NCBI RefSeq assembly: GCF_001636425.1
Contig: NZ_KV440953.1
Location: 4,088,001 to 4,152,000, forward strand
DNA from: Heyndrickxia acidicola
GTDB taxonomy: Bacteria > Bacillota > Bacilli > Bacillales > Bacillaceae_C
Length of the DNA stretch: 64,000 nt
Direction of reading: 5' to 3'
A program made the position numbers and the translations under genes. The notes beneath the pieces were generated by a model. That model was not told where the DNA came from. It did no database searches and saw only the letters and a program-made list of their open reading frames with translations. Below, in pieces: positions 1-9,411 of this stretch (position 1 is the first letter of the stretch; each line of letters starts with the position of its first letter).

Positions 1-645
1 TATGCGATGGTCAACGAAAATGGAGAGTTAGGAAAGACGGAATGCTGGTATATCATTGACTGCAAAGAAGACGCCGATATGATTTTTGGTCACAATGCTA
101 AATCAAAAGAAGAATTAATCCAGCAAATCAACGAAGGGAAATGGAATGAATTATTACGAAGAGTGAAGATCAAGCCTGGCGACTTTTTCTATGTTCCAAG
201 CGGTACGATTCACGCATTATGTGAAGGTACCTTAGTGTTGGAAACGCAGCAAAGCTCCGATACAACTTATCGCGTGTACGATTATGACCGCAGAGATTCG
301 GAAGGGAATTTGAGAGATCTTCACTTGGAAAAAGCGATTGATGTGACCGTTGTCCCACATCAAAATCATGTTAGTAATCCTACAGTACAAATAAAAGAAA
401 ACGCGAGGATTACTACTCTCATAGAATCGAAGTTTTTCACAGTATATAAATGGAACATCCATGGGAAATCTTGTTTTTTATTTAATGATCAATATTTGCT
501 TCTCAGCGTCATAAAGGGTAATGGAACTGTTCGTGTAAGTGGGAATAAATATGGTTTAGAAAAGGGTATGCATCTTATAATTCCTGTTGGTTTGGGAGAA
601 TTAGAAATGGATGGAGAATGCGAATTAATTGTTTCCCATACGTAA
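1..645 (+). CDS. manA: mannose-6-phosphate isomerase, class I (C-terminal part)
   Basis: Cytoplasmic zinc enzyme interconverting mannose-6-phosphate and fructose-6-phosphate. The frame is open from base 1, so the gene begins before the window; the visible part is about 214 residues, roughly the C-terminal two thirds of a ~315-residue Firmicutes type I enzyme. The cupin segment is recognisable: GKTECWYIID near the start, then PGDFFYVPSGTIHAL, the family's metal-binding and active-site loop, followed by ETQQSSDTTYRVYDYDR. The first visible ATG at 7 is internal. A palindromic repeat (705-741) lies just downstream. Hexose-phosphate metabolism fits the galactoside region that follows, but nothing ties it to the same transcript. 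Family assignment is secure. Confidence 0.93.
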   Translation, partial: YAMVNENGELGKTECWYIIDCKEDADMIFGHNAKSKEELIQQINEGKWNELLRRVKIKPGDFFYVPSGTIHALCEGTLVLETQQSSDTTYRVYDYDRRDSEGNLRDLHLEKAIDVTVVPHQNHVSNPTVQIKENARITTLIESKFFTVYKWNIHGKSCFLFNDQYLLLSVIKGNGTVRVSGNKYGLEKGMHLIIPVGLGELEMDGECELIVSHT

Positions 646-673
646 AAAATGAATTTACTTGTTTTGGATACGT

Positions 674-742
674 GGGTCTGGCTCCCTTTTGTACTTTAGA
701 TTGGTAATGCAAAGAAGGGGCCAGACCCCTTCTTTGCATTAG
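674..742. repeat. family A palindrome, copy 1
   Basis: A perfect inverted repeat at 705-741 has 16-base arms (TAATGCAAAGAAGGGG and its complement) around CCAGA, preceded by a half copy (GGGTCTGGCTCCC) at 674. The same GGGGTCTGACCCC-centred design recurs at 4234, 20977, 34764, 42185 and 44467, mostly just after a stop codon. There is no U-tract, so it is not an obvious intrinsic terminator; it looks like a REP-type dispersed palindrome. Confidence 0.8.
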
Positions 743-879
743 TGCTGTACCTCGATGGAGTAATAATGGCACAGGCCTATCTTCCTGATTGTTAGTTGAC
801 GATGCGTATGACTTGAAGTATTATGAAAACGCATTAGGAAGCGAACTGACTAAATTGTGTACAGATAGAAGGGGAAGAT

Positions 880-1884
880 ATGGATCCTACCATTAAGGAT
901 GTAGCGAAGAAGGCCAATGTTTCCATCGCTACCGTATCCAGAATATTAAACGATAAGCCGGGCTTTTCGGTAAAAACGAAAACAAAGGTGTTAAGAGTAA
1001 TTGAAGAACTTGGATACCAGCCCAATGCGATTGCCAGGGGGCTTGTAAGTAAAAGGACACATACCATCGGTGTATTAATGCCGACACTTTTAGATATGTT
1101 TGCCGCGAGAATTCTGAATGGAATTGACGACTATGCACATGAGCTTGGCTCAAGTGTTATCGTCTGCAACACAGATAACAATGGGCAGAGAACGCTTAAG
1201 TACTTGCGGGTTTTGGCTGAAAAACGGGTAGACGGCATCATTTTTGTAAGTGAATATTTAAAGGATGAATATTATAAAGTCATGTCAGATATGAAGGTGC
1301 CGATCGTCCTGGTCTCTACCATGTCACCGGACTATCCCGTCCCTTTTGTAAAAGTAGACGATGAACTTGCATCCTTTGCTGCCACGGAGTATCTGCTTAA
1401 ACAGGGACACAGAAGAATTGCTATGATAGCGGGCAGTCCGGAAGATCCGATCGCAGGCGTCCCGAGGATTAAAGGCTACCGAGCTGCACTAAATGCAGAA
1501 GGCGATGAAGAAGCGAAGGAGCTCATTGTTTCCACTCAGGACTTCAGTTATGAGAGCGGCATGATGGCGATGGAAAAAATAGTCGATCACCCGCTGAAGG
1601 TGACGGCCGTTTTTGCGAGCAGTGATGAACTGGCTGTCGGCGCCATGTCGTATGCCAATAAGCGGGGGATAAGGATTCCGGAGGACCTATCCATCATCGG
1701 CTATGACAATACCAGACTAGCTCAGATGTCTACTCCTCCTCTTACTGCCGTTGGCCAGCCATTATACGAAATGGGCAACAAATCGGCTGAGATGCTTTTT
1801 TCTATGATGAATACAGGAGAAACTGCTGAAAGCTGTCTGATGCCGTATACAATCGAAGAAAGAGAAACCGTTACTCGTATATAA
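880..1884 (+). CDS. LacI-family transcriptional regulator
   Basis: DNA-binding repressor of the LacI/GalR family, 334 residues, the usual length. The N-terminal helix-turn-helix and hinge are clear ([20 protein letters not shown], then residues to about 60 with GYQPNAIARGL), followed by a periplasmic-binding-protein-like sugar-sensing core starting at HTIGVLMP. The C-terminal core shows FASSDELAVGAMSYANKRGI and DLSIIGYDNTRLAQMSTPPLT, typical of the family. ATG at 880 follows AGAAGGGGA. It precedes an alpha-glucosidase gene, separated by about 700 bp of repeats, so it may control that gene or the downstream ABC importer and galactosidases; the effector is not deducible. No clear operator was found at its own promoter. 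Confidence 0.93.
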   Translation: MDPTIKDVAKKANVSIATVSRILNDKPGFSVKTKTKVLRVIEELGYQPNAIARGLVSKRTHTIGVLMPTLLDMFAARILNGIDDYAHELGSSVIVCNTDNNGQRTLKYLRVLAEKRVDGIIFVSEYLKDEYYKVMSDMKVPIVLVSTMSPDYPVPFVKVDDELASFAATEYLLKQGHRRIAMIAGSPEDPIAGVPRIKGYRAALNAEGDEEAKELIVSTQDFSYESGMMAMEKIVDHPLKVTAVFASSDELAVGAMSYANKRGIRIPEDLSIIGYDNTRLAQMSTPPLTAVGQPLYEMGNKSAEMLFSMMNTGETAESCLMPYTIEERETVTRI

Positions 1885-2054
1885 AAAAAATTCTAGGGGA
1901 AAAGCCTGCCCTTCAGGTGACGGGAAAGTGCTCATCGCGGGATGGGCCACCATAGAGGCAGGTCCCTACTTTTGTACAGAGCTCAAATTTGGTAACGTAT
2001 TCATAAAAGAATAAGCGGGCTGCACTAAGCCTGCAGGAATGGCAGTAAAAAGCC

Positions 2055-2412
2055 TTGTGTTAAAGATTAATGTTTAATTTTGGAGCGCAAGGCCGAAAAA
2101 ATCTTATGGAGACGTCTCCCTAGCAGTGTGCACGTATTGGCTCCAATCACCCGGGGAAGCGAGTGTCTTGGAGTGGAAATTAATCAGCAGGATGACGAGG
2201 ACTGAAGCCAATAACTCAGTTAAACCAAATAGGAAAATGAAACAAAGTTGATTGAAGCGGAGGGCGCGAGACTCCTGCGGGAAAAGCTAGTTAGGGGAGA
2301 CCCCGCAGGAGTGTGCGACGAGGAGGCTCCCCAACTGCCCGCGGAAAGCGAGTGCCTGAAGTGTAAATCAACCAGCATGACAATCAGGGCACTGCCAATG
2401 ACTCAGTTAAAA
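2055..2412. repeat. family B GC-rich element, about two tandem units
   Basis: The gap between the LacI gene and the alpha-glucosidase (1885-2587) is mostly this repeat. The second unit (from 2247) is well preserved: GTTGATTGAAGCGG, GAGACTCCTGCGGGA, GAGACCCCGCAGGAG, GACGAGGAGGCTCC, CGCGGAAAGCGAGTGCC and AAATCAACC. The first unit (about 2055-2246) is a decayed copy with the same order, so the period is close to 190 bp. The outer GTTGATT/AATCAAC ends and the CTCCTGCGGG/CCCGCAGGAG segments can pair, so each unit could fold if transcribed. No gene is seen in the gap. Confidence 0.8.
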
Positions 2413-2587
2413 GGGTGACAAGGTTCAGAAGCAGCCTTTACATGAATAAAGTTTTTACATCAACTAGCCGGACAAGCTGTTTAGAGGAAGGAAATTAAGG
2501 ATGGGATGGACTGCAAGAGCCTGAATTGCTAAGTAAGGGGATTGCGATAGTACTATAGGCAAACCAACGACAAAGGGGAGGACAGAA

Positions 2588-4207
2588 ATGAAGAAAACAT
2601 GGTGGAAAGAATCAGTGGTGTACCAGGTGTATTGGCGAAGCTTTTACGATACGGACGGGGACGGCTATGGAGATTTAGAAGGCGTAATCCAGAAACTGGA
2701 TTATATCAAGGGTCTTGGTGTTGACATTATTTGGCTCAATCCCTGCTATGGATCTCCGGATGTGGACAATGGATATGATATTTCTGATTATCGCTCCATT
2801 ATGCCAAAGGCGGGAACAATGGATACCTTCGAGCAGCTTTTAAAAGAAGTGCATGATCGCGGCATGAAGCTGATTATGGATTTGGTCGTCAATCATACCT
2901 CCAATCAGCATCCATGGTTCATAGAATCAAAGTCTTCAAAGGACAATCCAAAGAGAGATTACTATATTTGGAGAAGGACGAAGAATAATTGGCGTTCGTA
3001 TTTTACCCCGTCTACCTGGGAATTTGATCCGAAAACCGAGGAGTACTACTTCCATTCATTCGCAGTGGAACAGCCTGATTTAAACTGGGCAAATCCCAAA
3101 GTAAGAGAAGAAATCTACCGCATGATGAAATTCTGGCTCGATAAAGGCATAGACGGCTTTCGCATGGACGTTATTAATCTGCTGGCAAAACAGGATGGAT
3201 TCCCTGATTCCGAAACGCCAGAGGATATTTCATATTTGGGGAACAATCCCGGTATCCATGAATACCTCCATGAAATGCATGAAAAAGTGTTAAAGCATTA
3301 TGATGTGTTTACGGTTGGGGAAATACCGTTTGTAAATCCGGAAGATGGTGTATTGTATGTTGGAGAAGACCGCGGCGAACTGGATACTCTTTTTCATTTC
3401 GAGGTTTGCGATTACATGGCCCACTGGGATATGAAGCGTTTTAAAGAAATACAAAAGCGCTGGTATGAAGGAATGTGGGGAAAAGGCTGGAATTCACAGT
3501 TTTTGAACAATCACGACCATACGCGTCTTGTCACCCGCTTTGGAAATGACACTGTCTTTCGTGTGGAGTCGGCAAAGCTGTTTGCTACGCTTCTGCATAC
3601 ACTGCCAGGCATGCCGTATATTTATCAGGGGGAGGAGCTTGGCATGACGGGCGTCCGTTTTCCTTCCATTGAGGATTACAATGATATTGCCATGAAAAAT
3701 AAGTTCAAAGAAGAAATAGAAAAGGGCAGAGACCCGCAGGAGGTTTTTGAAAGTCTGCTGCATTTAAGCAGGGACAATTCCAGAACCCCGATGCAATGGG
3801 ATGATTCGGAGAATGCCGGATTTACAAGCGGCAGTCCGTGGATTAAGGTCAACCCGAATTATACGGAAATTAATGCTGCAAAGGTGTTAGAGGATTCTGG
3901 TTCTGTCTATTATTATTACAAAAAGCTGATTGAGCTTCGCAAAGAACATGAAGTGATGGTGTACGGAGACTATGAAACCTTTCTGGAGGAACATAAACAA
4001 ATTTACGCTTATACTCGACAGCTGGGAGATAAAAAATGGCTGGTGCTGCTAAACGTTTCTGAGGAGAAAGCAGAAGCGGCACTGCCGGACGAACTTGCAT
4101 ATGCATTCAAAGAAGTGATCCTCACCAATTATCCACATGTACAGGCGGAAAATGCTAAAGGCTTAGCACTGGAACCCTACCATGCTCTTATCTATCAAAT
4201 CGAATAA
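2588..4207 (+). CDS. GH13 alpha-glucosidase (oligo-1,6-glucosidase type)
   Basis: Cytoplasmic retaining alpha-glucosidase of the GH13 family, 539 residues, close to MalL and related oligo-1,6-glucosidases. The (beta/alpha)8 barrel regions are visible: DLVVNHTS (about 98-105), GFRMDVINLL with nucleophile D194, FTVGEIPF with acid/base E245, and NNHDHTR with the third acid D310. The Val directly after the nucleophile is the residue usually linked to alpha-1,6 activity in GH13_31 enzymes; this is inference from the family. No signal peptide. ATG at 2588 follows a strong AAGGGGAGGA. It sits between a LacI regulator and the ABC importer but is flanked by repeats, so it may be its own unit. Substrate could be isomaltose- or sucrose-type ends released from raffinose-family sugars; trehalose-6-phosphate hydrolase is less likely. 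Confidence 0.92.
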   Translation: MKKTWWKESVVYQVYWRSFYDTDGDGYGDLEGVIQKLDYIKGLGVDIIWLNPCYGSPDVDNGYDISDYRSIMPKAGTMDTFEQLLKEVHDRGMKLIMDLVVNHTSNQHPWFIESKSSKDNPKRDYYIWRRTKNNWRSYFTPSTWEFDPKTEEYYFHSFAVEQPDLNWANPKVREEIYRMMKFWLDKGIDGFRMDVINLLAKQDGFPDSETPEDISYLGNNPGIHEYLHEMHEKVLKHYDVFTVGEIPFVNPEDGVLYVGEDRGELDTLFHFEVCDYMAHWDMKRFKEIQKRWYEGMWGKGWNSQFLNNHDHTRLVTRFGNDTVFRVESAKLFATLLHTLPGMPYIYQGEELGMTGVRFPSIEDYNDIAMKNKFKEEIEKGRDPQEVFESLLHLSRDNSRTPMQWDDSENAGFTSGSPWIKVNPNYTEINAAKVLEDSGSVYYYYKKLIELRKEHEVMVYGDYETFLEEHKQIYAYTRQLGDKKWLVLLNVSEEKAEAALPDELAYAFKEVILTNYPHVQAENAKGLALEPYHALIYQIE

Positions 4208-4233
4208 TAAAAAGGGGTACAGGCTGCTATCTT

Positions 4234-4284
4234 TAATGCACTAAAGCGAAGAAGGGGTCTGACCCCTTCTTCGCTTTAAAGTGC
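4234..4284. repeat. family A palindrome, copy 2
   Basis: The core is AAAGCGAAGAAGGGG, TCTGA, then CCCCTTCTTCGCTTT (4243-4277), with flanks TAATGCACT and AAAGTGC. It lies 27 bases after the alpha-glucosidase stop. The rest of the 4208-4579 gap is AT-rich and ends in the promoter described at 4504. Confidence 0.8.
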
Positions 4285-4486
4285 GAAAGCATCCTCGGTT
4301 TTTACTTAGTTTACCGAATAAATTTACTTATTTTTTACTAAAATAGTATTTTTTAAAATGAATTCTTCGTCCTTCCCATGAATATCCTTTTCAAACGCCT
4401 TCTTCGAATATCATTTCAAACCCCTTTATTATACAAGCAATAATAATAGAGTACTTCTATAAAAATTCTTGATACTTAATTAAATA

Positions 4487-4552
4487 TTTTAGTAAAAATT
4501 TAGTTGACTTTAAATTGCGGGAGAATTATGATTACAAGTGTAAACGCTTTCT
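4487..4552 (+). promoter_or_regulatory. sigma-A promoter with CRE/LacI-type operator for the ABC importer operon
   Basis: TTGACT (4504-4509), a 17-bp spacer and TATGAT (4527-4532) form a near-consensus promoter. TGTAAACGCTTTCT at 4539-4552 matches the CcpA catabolite-responsive element consensus TGWAANCGNTNWCA at all but the last base, and covers the expected transcription start. LacI-family operators share this core, so the binder could be CcpA, one of the two local LacI proteins, or both. TTTTAGTAAAA lies just upstream of the -35 and has a counterpart upstream of the galK promoter. Confidence 0.8.
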
Positions 4553-4579
4553 ATTAAAACAAAGTGGAGGGTAATAAAT

Positions 4580-5851
4580 ATGAAAAAGTTTTGGGGAATT
4601 GCTAGTTTACTATTTGCTTTAGTAATTGCATTGTCCGCATGCAGCGGCTCCTCTGGAAACGGCTCCGGCAACAAGAAAGAATTAACGGCCTGGGCATGGA
4701 ATGTTAACGTTCCGGTTCTTAAAGAGGCTGCAAAGGAATTTGCGAAGAATAATCCTGGCTTCAAGCTTAACATTACAGAGATGGGCAACAACGATGTCTA
4801 TCAAAAGCTGACAACAGGACTGCAGGCTGGCGGCCAAGGTCTGCCGGATATCGTTTTAGTTGAAGATGATCATATTCAGGGGTATCTGAATGCTTTTCCA
4901 AAAGCGTTTGTCAATGTTTCTGACAAAGGATTTGACAGCGAAAAGTCAAAATTCCCAAGCTATAAAACAGATTTATTAACGAAAGACGGAAAAATGTATG
5001 GATTCCCATTTGATGGCGGCCCGACTGGCGTATTCTACCGTACGGATTACTTTAAAAAGGCCGGTATTGATCCAAACTCTATCAAAACATGGGATGACTT
5101 TATCAATGCAGGTAAAACCATCAAACAAAAACTTGGCGTTGATCTAGTAGGATTGGATTTAAATGGGGATGACGGACTTTACCGTATCATGCTCAACCAG
5201 CAGGGCGATTTCTATTTTGACAAATCCGGAAATATTGACTTTACTTCCGATGCCTCTAAAAAAGCAATGGAAGTTCAAAAGAAACTGAAGGATGCAGGGC
5301 TTGTGAAAAATACCTCCGGCTGGGATGCCTGGATTGGGGCCATTTCTCAAGGAAAAGTGGCAGCGGTTCCAACAGGAGCTTGGCTTGCCGGATCACTTGA
5401 ACAACAGGCTGCAAACTTAAAAGGAAAATGGGGAGTCTTCCCAATGCCTGCCTTCACTGCAGACGGTAATCATGCAGCAAACAGCGGCGGCAGTGATTAT
5501 ACGATTCTATCAAACAGTAAAAATGTTGATCTTGCTTATAAGTTCCTGAAATTCTTCTCTACATCAAATGATGTACAGCTGACAGCAATGAAAGGCGGAT
5601 TGCTGCCATCCTTAAATACCGTGTATGGCGACAAGATGTTTACATCACCAGACCCGTATTTTGCCAGCCAGCCAATCTGGAAGCTGTTCTCGGATGAAAT
5701 GAAGAACATTCCAAGTGTCAACTATACAACCAATTATGCGGTTGCAAAGGATGAAGCAGTGAAAGCCCAATCGCAAATCGCAAACGGAACAGATATAACG
5801 AAAGCACTGGAAGATGCTAAAAGCCGTCTTGAAAATCGAATTTCCAAATAA
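4580..5851 (+). CDS. ABC transporter sugar-binding lipoprotein
   Basis: Extracytoplasmic solute-binding protein (family 1 type), 423 residues, expected to capture a sugar at the outer membrane face and deliver it to the two permeases encoded next. A lipoprotein signal is clear: positively charged MKK, a hydrophobic stretch, and the lipobox LSAC ending at Cys21, followed by a Ser/Gly/Asn linker. The mature part starts KKELTAWAWNVNVPVLKEAA and includes PDIVLVEDD and GGPTGVFYRTDYF, typical of oligosaccharide-binding proteins. ATG follows GTGGAGGG. The neighbouring GH35, GH36 and GH42 enzymes suggest galacto-oligosaccharides as ligand, which is inference. An intercistronic hairpin follows, commonly used to keep binding-protein mRNA more abundant than permease mRNA. 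Confidence 0.93.
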   Translation: MKKFWGIASLLFALVIALSACSGSSGNGSGNKKELTAWAWNVNVPVLKEAAKEFAKNNPGFKLNITEMGNNDVYQKLTTGLQAGGQGLPDIVLVEDDHIQGYLNAFPKAFVNVSDKGFDSEKSKFPSYKTDLLTKDGKMYGFPFDGGPTGVFYRTDYFKKAGIDPNSIKTWDDFINAGKTIKQKLGVDLVGLDLNGDDGLYRIMLNQQGDFYFDKSGNIDFTSDASKKAMEVQKKLKDAGLVKNTSGWDAWIGAISQGKVAAVPTGAWLAGSLEQQAANLKGKWGVFPMPAFTADGNHAANSGGSDYTILSNSKNVDLAYKFLKFFSTSNDVQLTAMKGGLLPSLNTVYGDKMFTSPDPYFASQPIWKLFSDEMKNIPSVNYTTNYAVAKDEAVKAQSQIANGTDITKALEDAKSRLENRISK

Positions 5852-5863
5852 TCTAGGATACGG

Positions 5864-5893
5864 CGGGTTGAACAGCTTTCGTTCAACCCGTTT
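5864..5893 (+). promoter_or_regulatory. intercistronic hairpin between binding protein and permease genes
   Basis: CGGGTTGAAC (5864-5873) and GTTCAACCCG (5881-5890) form a perfect 10-bp stem with a 7-base loop, followed by only TTTATT. A partial terminator or 3' mRNA stabiliser is likely, giving more binding protein than permease. Confidence 0.75.
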
Positions 5894-5914
5894 ATTAAAA
5901 AGGTGGAGAACCCA

Positions 5915-6766
5915 ATGAATAGAAATAAATCTTTTCCATATATACTGCTGGCCCCCGCCATACTTTTGTTTGCTGTCTTTACGGTTTATCCAATCGTATC
6001 TTCATTTATACTGAGCTTTCAAAAATCCGTATCCGGCACCTATGTGTTTGCCGGCCTGGACAATTACAAGCGCCTCATTCATGATGAAATTTTCTGGAAA
6101 GCACTTGAAAATACATTCATCATCTTTATCATTCAAGTTCCCGTTATGATCATTCTTGCACTCATTCTGGCAAATGTTCTCAATAACCAATTATTGAAGC
6201 TGAAAGCGTTCTTTCGGGTGTCATTTTTCTTGCCGGCCGTTACCTCACTTGTAGCCTATTCCATCCTTTTTCTCATCATGCTTCAGGATGACGGTATTAT
6301 AAACAATCTGCTGGGGATGTTCGGCATACACCAGATTTCCTGGCTGTCGACACCGATTGGGGCGAAAGCCTCTATTATCATTGCTATGACGTGGAGATGG
6401 ACGGGATACAATATGGTCATTTTTCTCGCAGCCCTTCAAAATCTTTCTGATGAGCTATATGAAGCGGCAGCCCTTGATGGAGCTGGAAAGGTAAAGCAAT
6501 TCTGGTATATTACCGTACCTCAGCTAAAGCCAGTTATTTTGTTTTCGACTATTCTATCGACCATCGGGACGCTGCAGCTGTTCGATGAACCGTTCAACTT
6601 AACAAAAGGCGGTCCGGCTGATGCCACAAAATCACTCGGACTCTATATCTATGAAAATGGATTTAAATTTTTTGATTTTGGATATGCCTCTGCCATTGCC
6701 TATGTAGTCGTTATACTCGTGGCAATCCTGACATTCATACAATTTAAAGTTACGGGGGAAGAGTAG
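5915..6766 (+). CDS. ABC transporter permease, MalF-like
   Basis: Integral membrane permease of a sugar ABC importer (binding-protein-dependent, MalF side), 283 residues from ATG 5915. I prefer this start to an upstream GTG because AAGGTGGAG lies at the right distance. Hydrophobic segments start at FPYILLAPAILLFAVFTVYP, and the EAA-type ATPase-contact loop reads YEAAALDGAGKVKQFWYITVPQLKP near residues 190-215. It is followed at one base by the partner permease. The operon carries no ATP-binding subunit, so a shared ATPase of the MsmX type encoded elsewhere probably drives transport; that is inference from how Bacillus energises such importers. Confidence 0.93.
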   Translation: MNRNKSFPYILLAPAILLFAVFTVYPIVSSFILSFQKSVSGTYVFAGLDNYKRLIHDEIFWKALENTFIIFIIQVPVMIILALILANVLNNQLLKLKAFFRVSFFLPAVTSLVAYSILFLIMLQDDGIINNLLGMFGIHQISWLSTPIGAKASIIIAMTWRWTGYNMVIFLAALQNLSDELYEAAALDGAGKVKQFWYITVPQLKPVILFSTILSTIGTLQLFDEPFNLTKGGPADATKSLGLYIYENGFKFFDFGYASAIAYVVVILVAILTFIQFKVTGEE

Positions 6767-6767
6767 G

Positions 6768-7658
6768 ATGAACCCAGTTCAAACCGTTGAAGTAAATAAA
6801 ACCAATAAGCCCATTCAAACTGTTCATGTAAAAAAACGCAAAAAGTTCAGCCTGAAAAGTGCAGGAATGTATTTACTGCTTGCTGTATTCACCATTATTT
6901 CCATCTTTCCATTCTATTGGATGGTGGTCGGCTCTACGAACAAATCGGGTAAGATGTTCACCAGTCCGCCAACCCTTTTGCCGGGCAACCAGCTGATGAC
7001 CAATCTAACCCATTTAAATGAATCCATCGGCATCTGGCGGGTCCTGTTTAATTCCCTTGTCGTATCCGGTGTTTATCTGGTCTTGTCGTTAATTATTTGT
7101 ACCTTTGCTGCATATGCTTTTGCGAAGTTCCAATTTAAAGGGCGGAATCTTTTGTTCACAATTATCCTTTTATCCATGATGATTCCAAACCAGGCAACCA
7201 TCATTCCGCTTTTTAGGCTGATGGCAAACTTCAATCTATTAAATACCTATTTTGCTTTGATTGTTCCGCAGCTTTGCTTTCCATTCGCCATCTTCCTGCT
7301 GCGCCAAAACTTCCTGGCATTCCCGACCGAATTGTTGGAATCTGCCAGACTTGATGGAGCTGGAGAATTTCGTATCTTCTTTTCCATTGTCATGCCAGCA
7401 ATGAAGCCGGCATTGGCAGCAACATCGATCTTCCTGTTCATGTCACAATGGAACAACTTCATGTGGCCGCTTGTTGCAACCACATCCAATGACATGTACA
7501 CCTTCCCGGTTGCGCTTTCCAGCCTGATGGGATTATCAGTGATCGATTATGGCCAGGTAATGACAGGGGTAACCATTGCCACAATCCCAATCATTATCCT
7601 GTTCTTAGCGTTACAAAAGCACTTCATTTCCGGCATGCTCGGCAGTGCCCTTAAATAG
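6768..7658 (+). CDS. ABC transporter permease, MalG-like
   Basis: Second inner-membrane permease of the sugar importer, 296 residues. It has an N-terminal charged cytoplasmic tail, then membrane segments beginning AGMYLLLAVFTIISIFPFYW, and the MalG-type EAA loop ESARLDGAGEFRIFFSIVMPAMKP. The C-terminus ends in the usual GLGxLK-like form (SGMLGSALK). The ATG lies one base after the previous stop, so the two permeases are translationally coupled. The GH35 gene starts 11 bases after its stop behind AGGAGG, so import and hydrolysis are co-expressed. No oddities. Confidence 0.93.
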   Translation: MNPVQTVEVNKTNKPIQTVHVKKRKKFSLKSAGMYLLLAVFTIISIFPFYWMVVGSTNKSGKMFTSPPTLLPGNQLMTNLTHLNESIGIWRVLFNSLVVSGVYLVLSLIICTFAAYAFAKFQFKGRNLLFTIILLSMMIPNQATIIPLFRLMANFNLLNTYFALIVPQLCFPFAIFLLRQNFLAFPTELLESARLDGAGEFRIFFSIVMPAMKPALAATSIFLFMSQWNNFMWPLVATTSNDMYTFPVALSSLMGLSVIDYGQVMTGVTIATIPIIILFLALQKHFISGMLGSALK

Positions 7659-7669
7659 GAGGAAACATC

Positions 7670-9400
7670 ATGCTAACAGTGCAAGGAAATCAATTCGTAG
7701 TAAACGGCAGGCCTTTTCAAATTCTTTCCGGAGCGATTCATTATTTCCGTGTCGTTCCGGAATACTGGGAGGACCGCCTTCTTAAGCTGAAGCATTGCGG
7801 CTTAAATACAGTCGAAACCTATATACCATGGAATCTTCATGAGCCTAAAAAAGGACAATTCCATTTCACTGGGATAGCGGATCTGGAAGCCTTTGTCCGC
7901 CTTGCTGAAAGCCTGGGCCTTTATGTTATTTTGAGGCCATCTCCTTATATTTGTGCAGAATGGGAGTTCGGCGGTCTTCCTGCCTGGCTTCTCAAGGAAA
8001 AGGACATCGAGCTCCGCTGTTCCCATCCTGCCTTTTTACAGCATATCGAAGAGTATTATGATGAATTGATTCCGCGAATAAAGCCGCTTCTGTCCACAAA
8101 CGGCGGTCCGGTTCTTGCCGTCCAAATTGAAAATGAGTACGGCGGGTATGGAAATGATAAGACGTATCTTGCCTTTTTAAGGGATGCCTTACAAAAAAGG
8201 GGTGTCGATGTTCTCCTTTTCACCTCGGACGGCCCGGATATGCTTGCGGACGGTTCTCTTCCAGATGTTCTGGCAACTGTGAATTTCGGCTCGCGTCCTG
8301 ATGAGGCTTTTCAAAAGCTGAAAGCCTTTCAGCCTGGGCGCCCGCTGATGTGCATGGAGTTTTGGGACGGCTGGTTTGACCACTGGACGGGGGAGCATCA
8401 TGTCCGTGACGGAAAGGATGTTGCCGATACACTGGAGCAGATGCTTGAAATGGGGGCATCCGTAAATTTTTATATGTTCCATGGCGGCACCAATTTTGCC
8501 TTCTATAACGGAGCCAACCATTATGAAACCTATACGCCGACCATTACCAGCTATGACTATGATTCGCTTTTATCGGAATCAGGGGACATTACCCCTAAAT
8601 ATGAAATGGTAAAAAAGGTATTGGCAAAGTATGCGAAGAGGCAGGAAACGAAAATGCCTGCCACGTCCCCTAAAAAAGCATATGGAACAGTTGAATTAAC
8701 GGAATCCATCAGCTTATTCGACACGCTTCCTGCTATAGGAAAAACGGTCAGGTCTCCTTATCCACTGACGATGGAGCAGCTCGATCAAAGCTATGGCTTT
8801 ACCCTTTACAAAACAACGATTGATGGAAAAGGACGCTTTGAAATGGACATCACACCGGTACGTGACCGCGCGTTTATCTATGTTAACAGGCACTATCAAA
8901 AAACGGTCAGCCGCAGAGATGAGAACAAGTTTGTCATGCTTGACTTCCCGCAAGAAATCAATTCGCTTGAAATCCTTGTTGAAAATATGGGAAGAGTGAA
9001 TTACGGAAAAAACCTGAAGGATTCAAAGGGAATGGCCGGAAACCTATGGATTAATAATAAGTATGTTTTCGATTGGGAAATGACGGCCATAGAGCTTGAT
9101 AGGCTCCCTGTATTGTTTAAGAATCAAAAGGAGAACCGCTATCCCAAATTTTTCAGAGGAATTCTTGAAATACAGGAAGATGCAGCACCAGACACGTTCG
9201 TGCAGCTGGATGGATGGACAAAGGGCAATGTGTTTATCAATGGATTCAACTTAGGGAGATATTGGTCTGTCGGTCCTCAGGCGACCCTTTACCTTCCGGG
9301 ACCTTTATTGAAAAAAGGGAAAAATGAACTGGTGGTTCTTGAGCTTGAAGGAAACCGGACGACTACTATTTCATTGGCTGCAGAGCCCAATCTAGGCTAG
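7670..9400 (+). CDS. GH35 beta-galactosidase, intracellular, BgaC-like
   Basis: Retaining beta-galactosidase of family GH35, 576 residues, without a signal peptide, so it acts in the cytoplasm on imported sugar. The barrel shows the GH35 signature GGPVLAVQIENEYG with acid/base E156, and the nucleophile motif LMCMEFWDGWFDHW with E230. The C-terminal part holds jelly-roll beta domains (for example GWTKGNVFINGFNLGRYWSVGPQ). Length and compact layout resemble the short streptococcal BgaC enzymes that prefer beta-1,3-linked galactose; specificity here is inference. ATG follows TAGGAGGAAACATC. It lies between the permeases and the alpha-galactosidase, 8-11 bases from each, within one operon. Confidence 0.93.
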   Translation: MLTVQGNQFVVNGRPFQILSGAIHYFRVVPEYWEDRLLKLKHCGLNTVETYIPWNLHEPKKGQFHFTGIADLEAFVRLAESLGLYVILRPSPYICAEWEFGGLPAWLLKEKDIELRCSHPAFLQHIEEYYDELIPRIKPLLSTNGGPVLAVQIENEYGGYGNDKTYLAFLRDALQKRGVDVLLFTSDGPDMLADGSLPDVLATVNFGSRPDEAFQKLKAFQPGRPLMCMEFWDGWFDHWTGEHHVRDGKDVADTLEQMLEMGASVNFYMFHGGTNFAFYNGANHYETYTPTITSYDYDSLLSESGDITPKYEMVKKVLAKYAKRQETKMPATSPKKAYGTVELTESISLFDTLPAIGKTVRSPYPLTMEQLDQSYGFTLYKTTIDGKGRFEMDITPVRDRAFIYVNRHYQKTVSRRDENKFVMLDFPQEINSLEILVENMGRVNYGKNLKDSKGMAGNLWINNKYVFDWEMTAIELDRLPVLFKNQKENRYPKFFRGILEIQEDAAPDTFVQLDGWTKGNVFINGFNLGRYWSVGPQATLYLPGPLLKKGKNELVVLELEGNRTTTISLAAEPNLG

Positions 9401-9411
9401 GGAGGAGTATG

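Noticed and set aside
820-845. CRE-like sequence TGAAAACGCATTAG upstream of the first LacI gene
   Set aside because: Three mismatches to the consensus, including two in the conserved right half.
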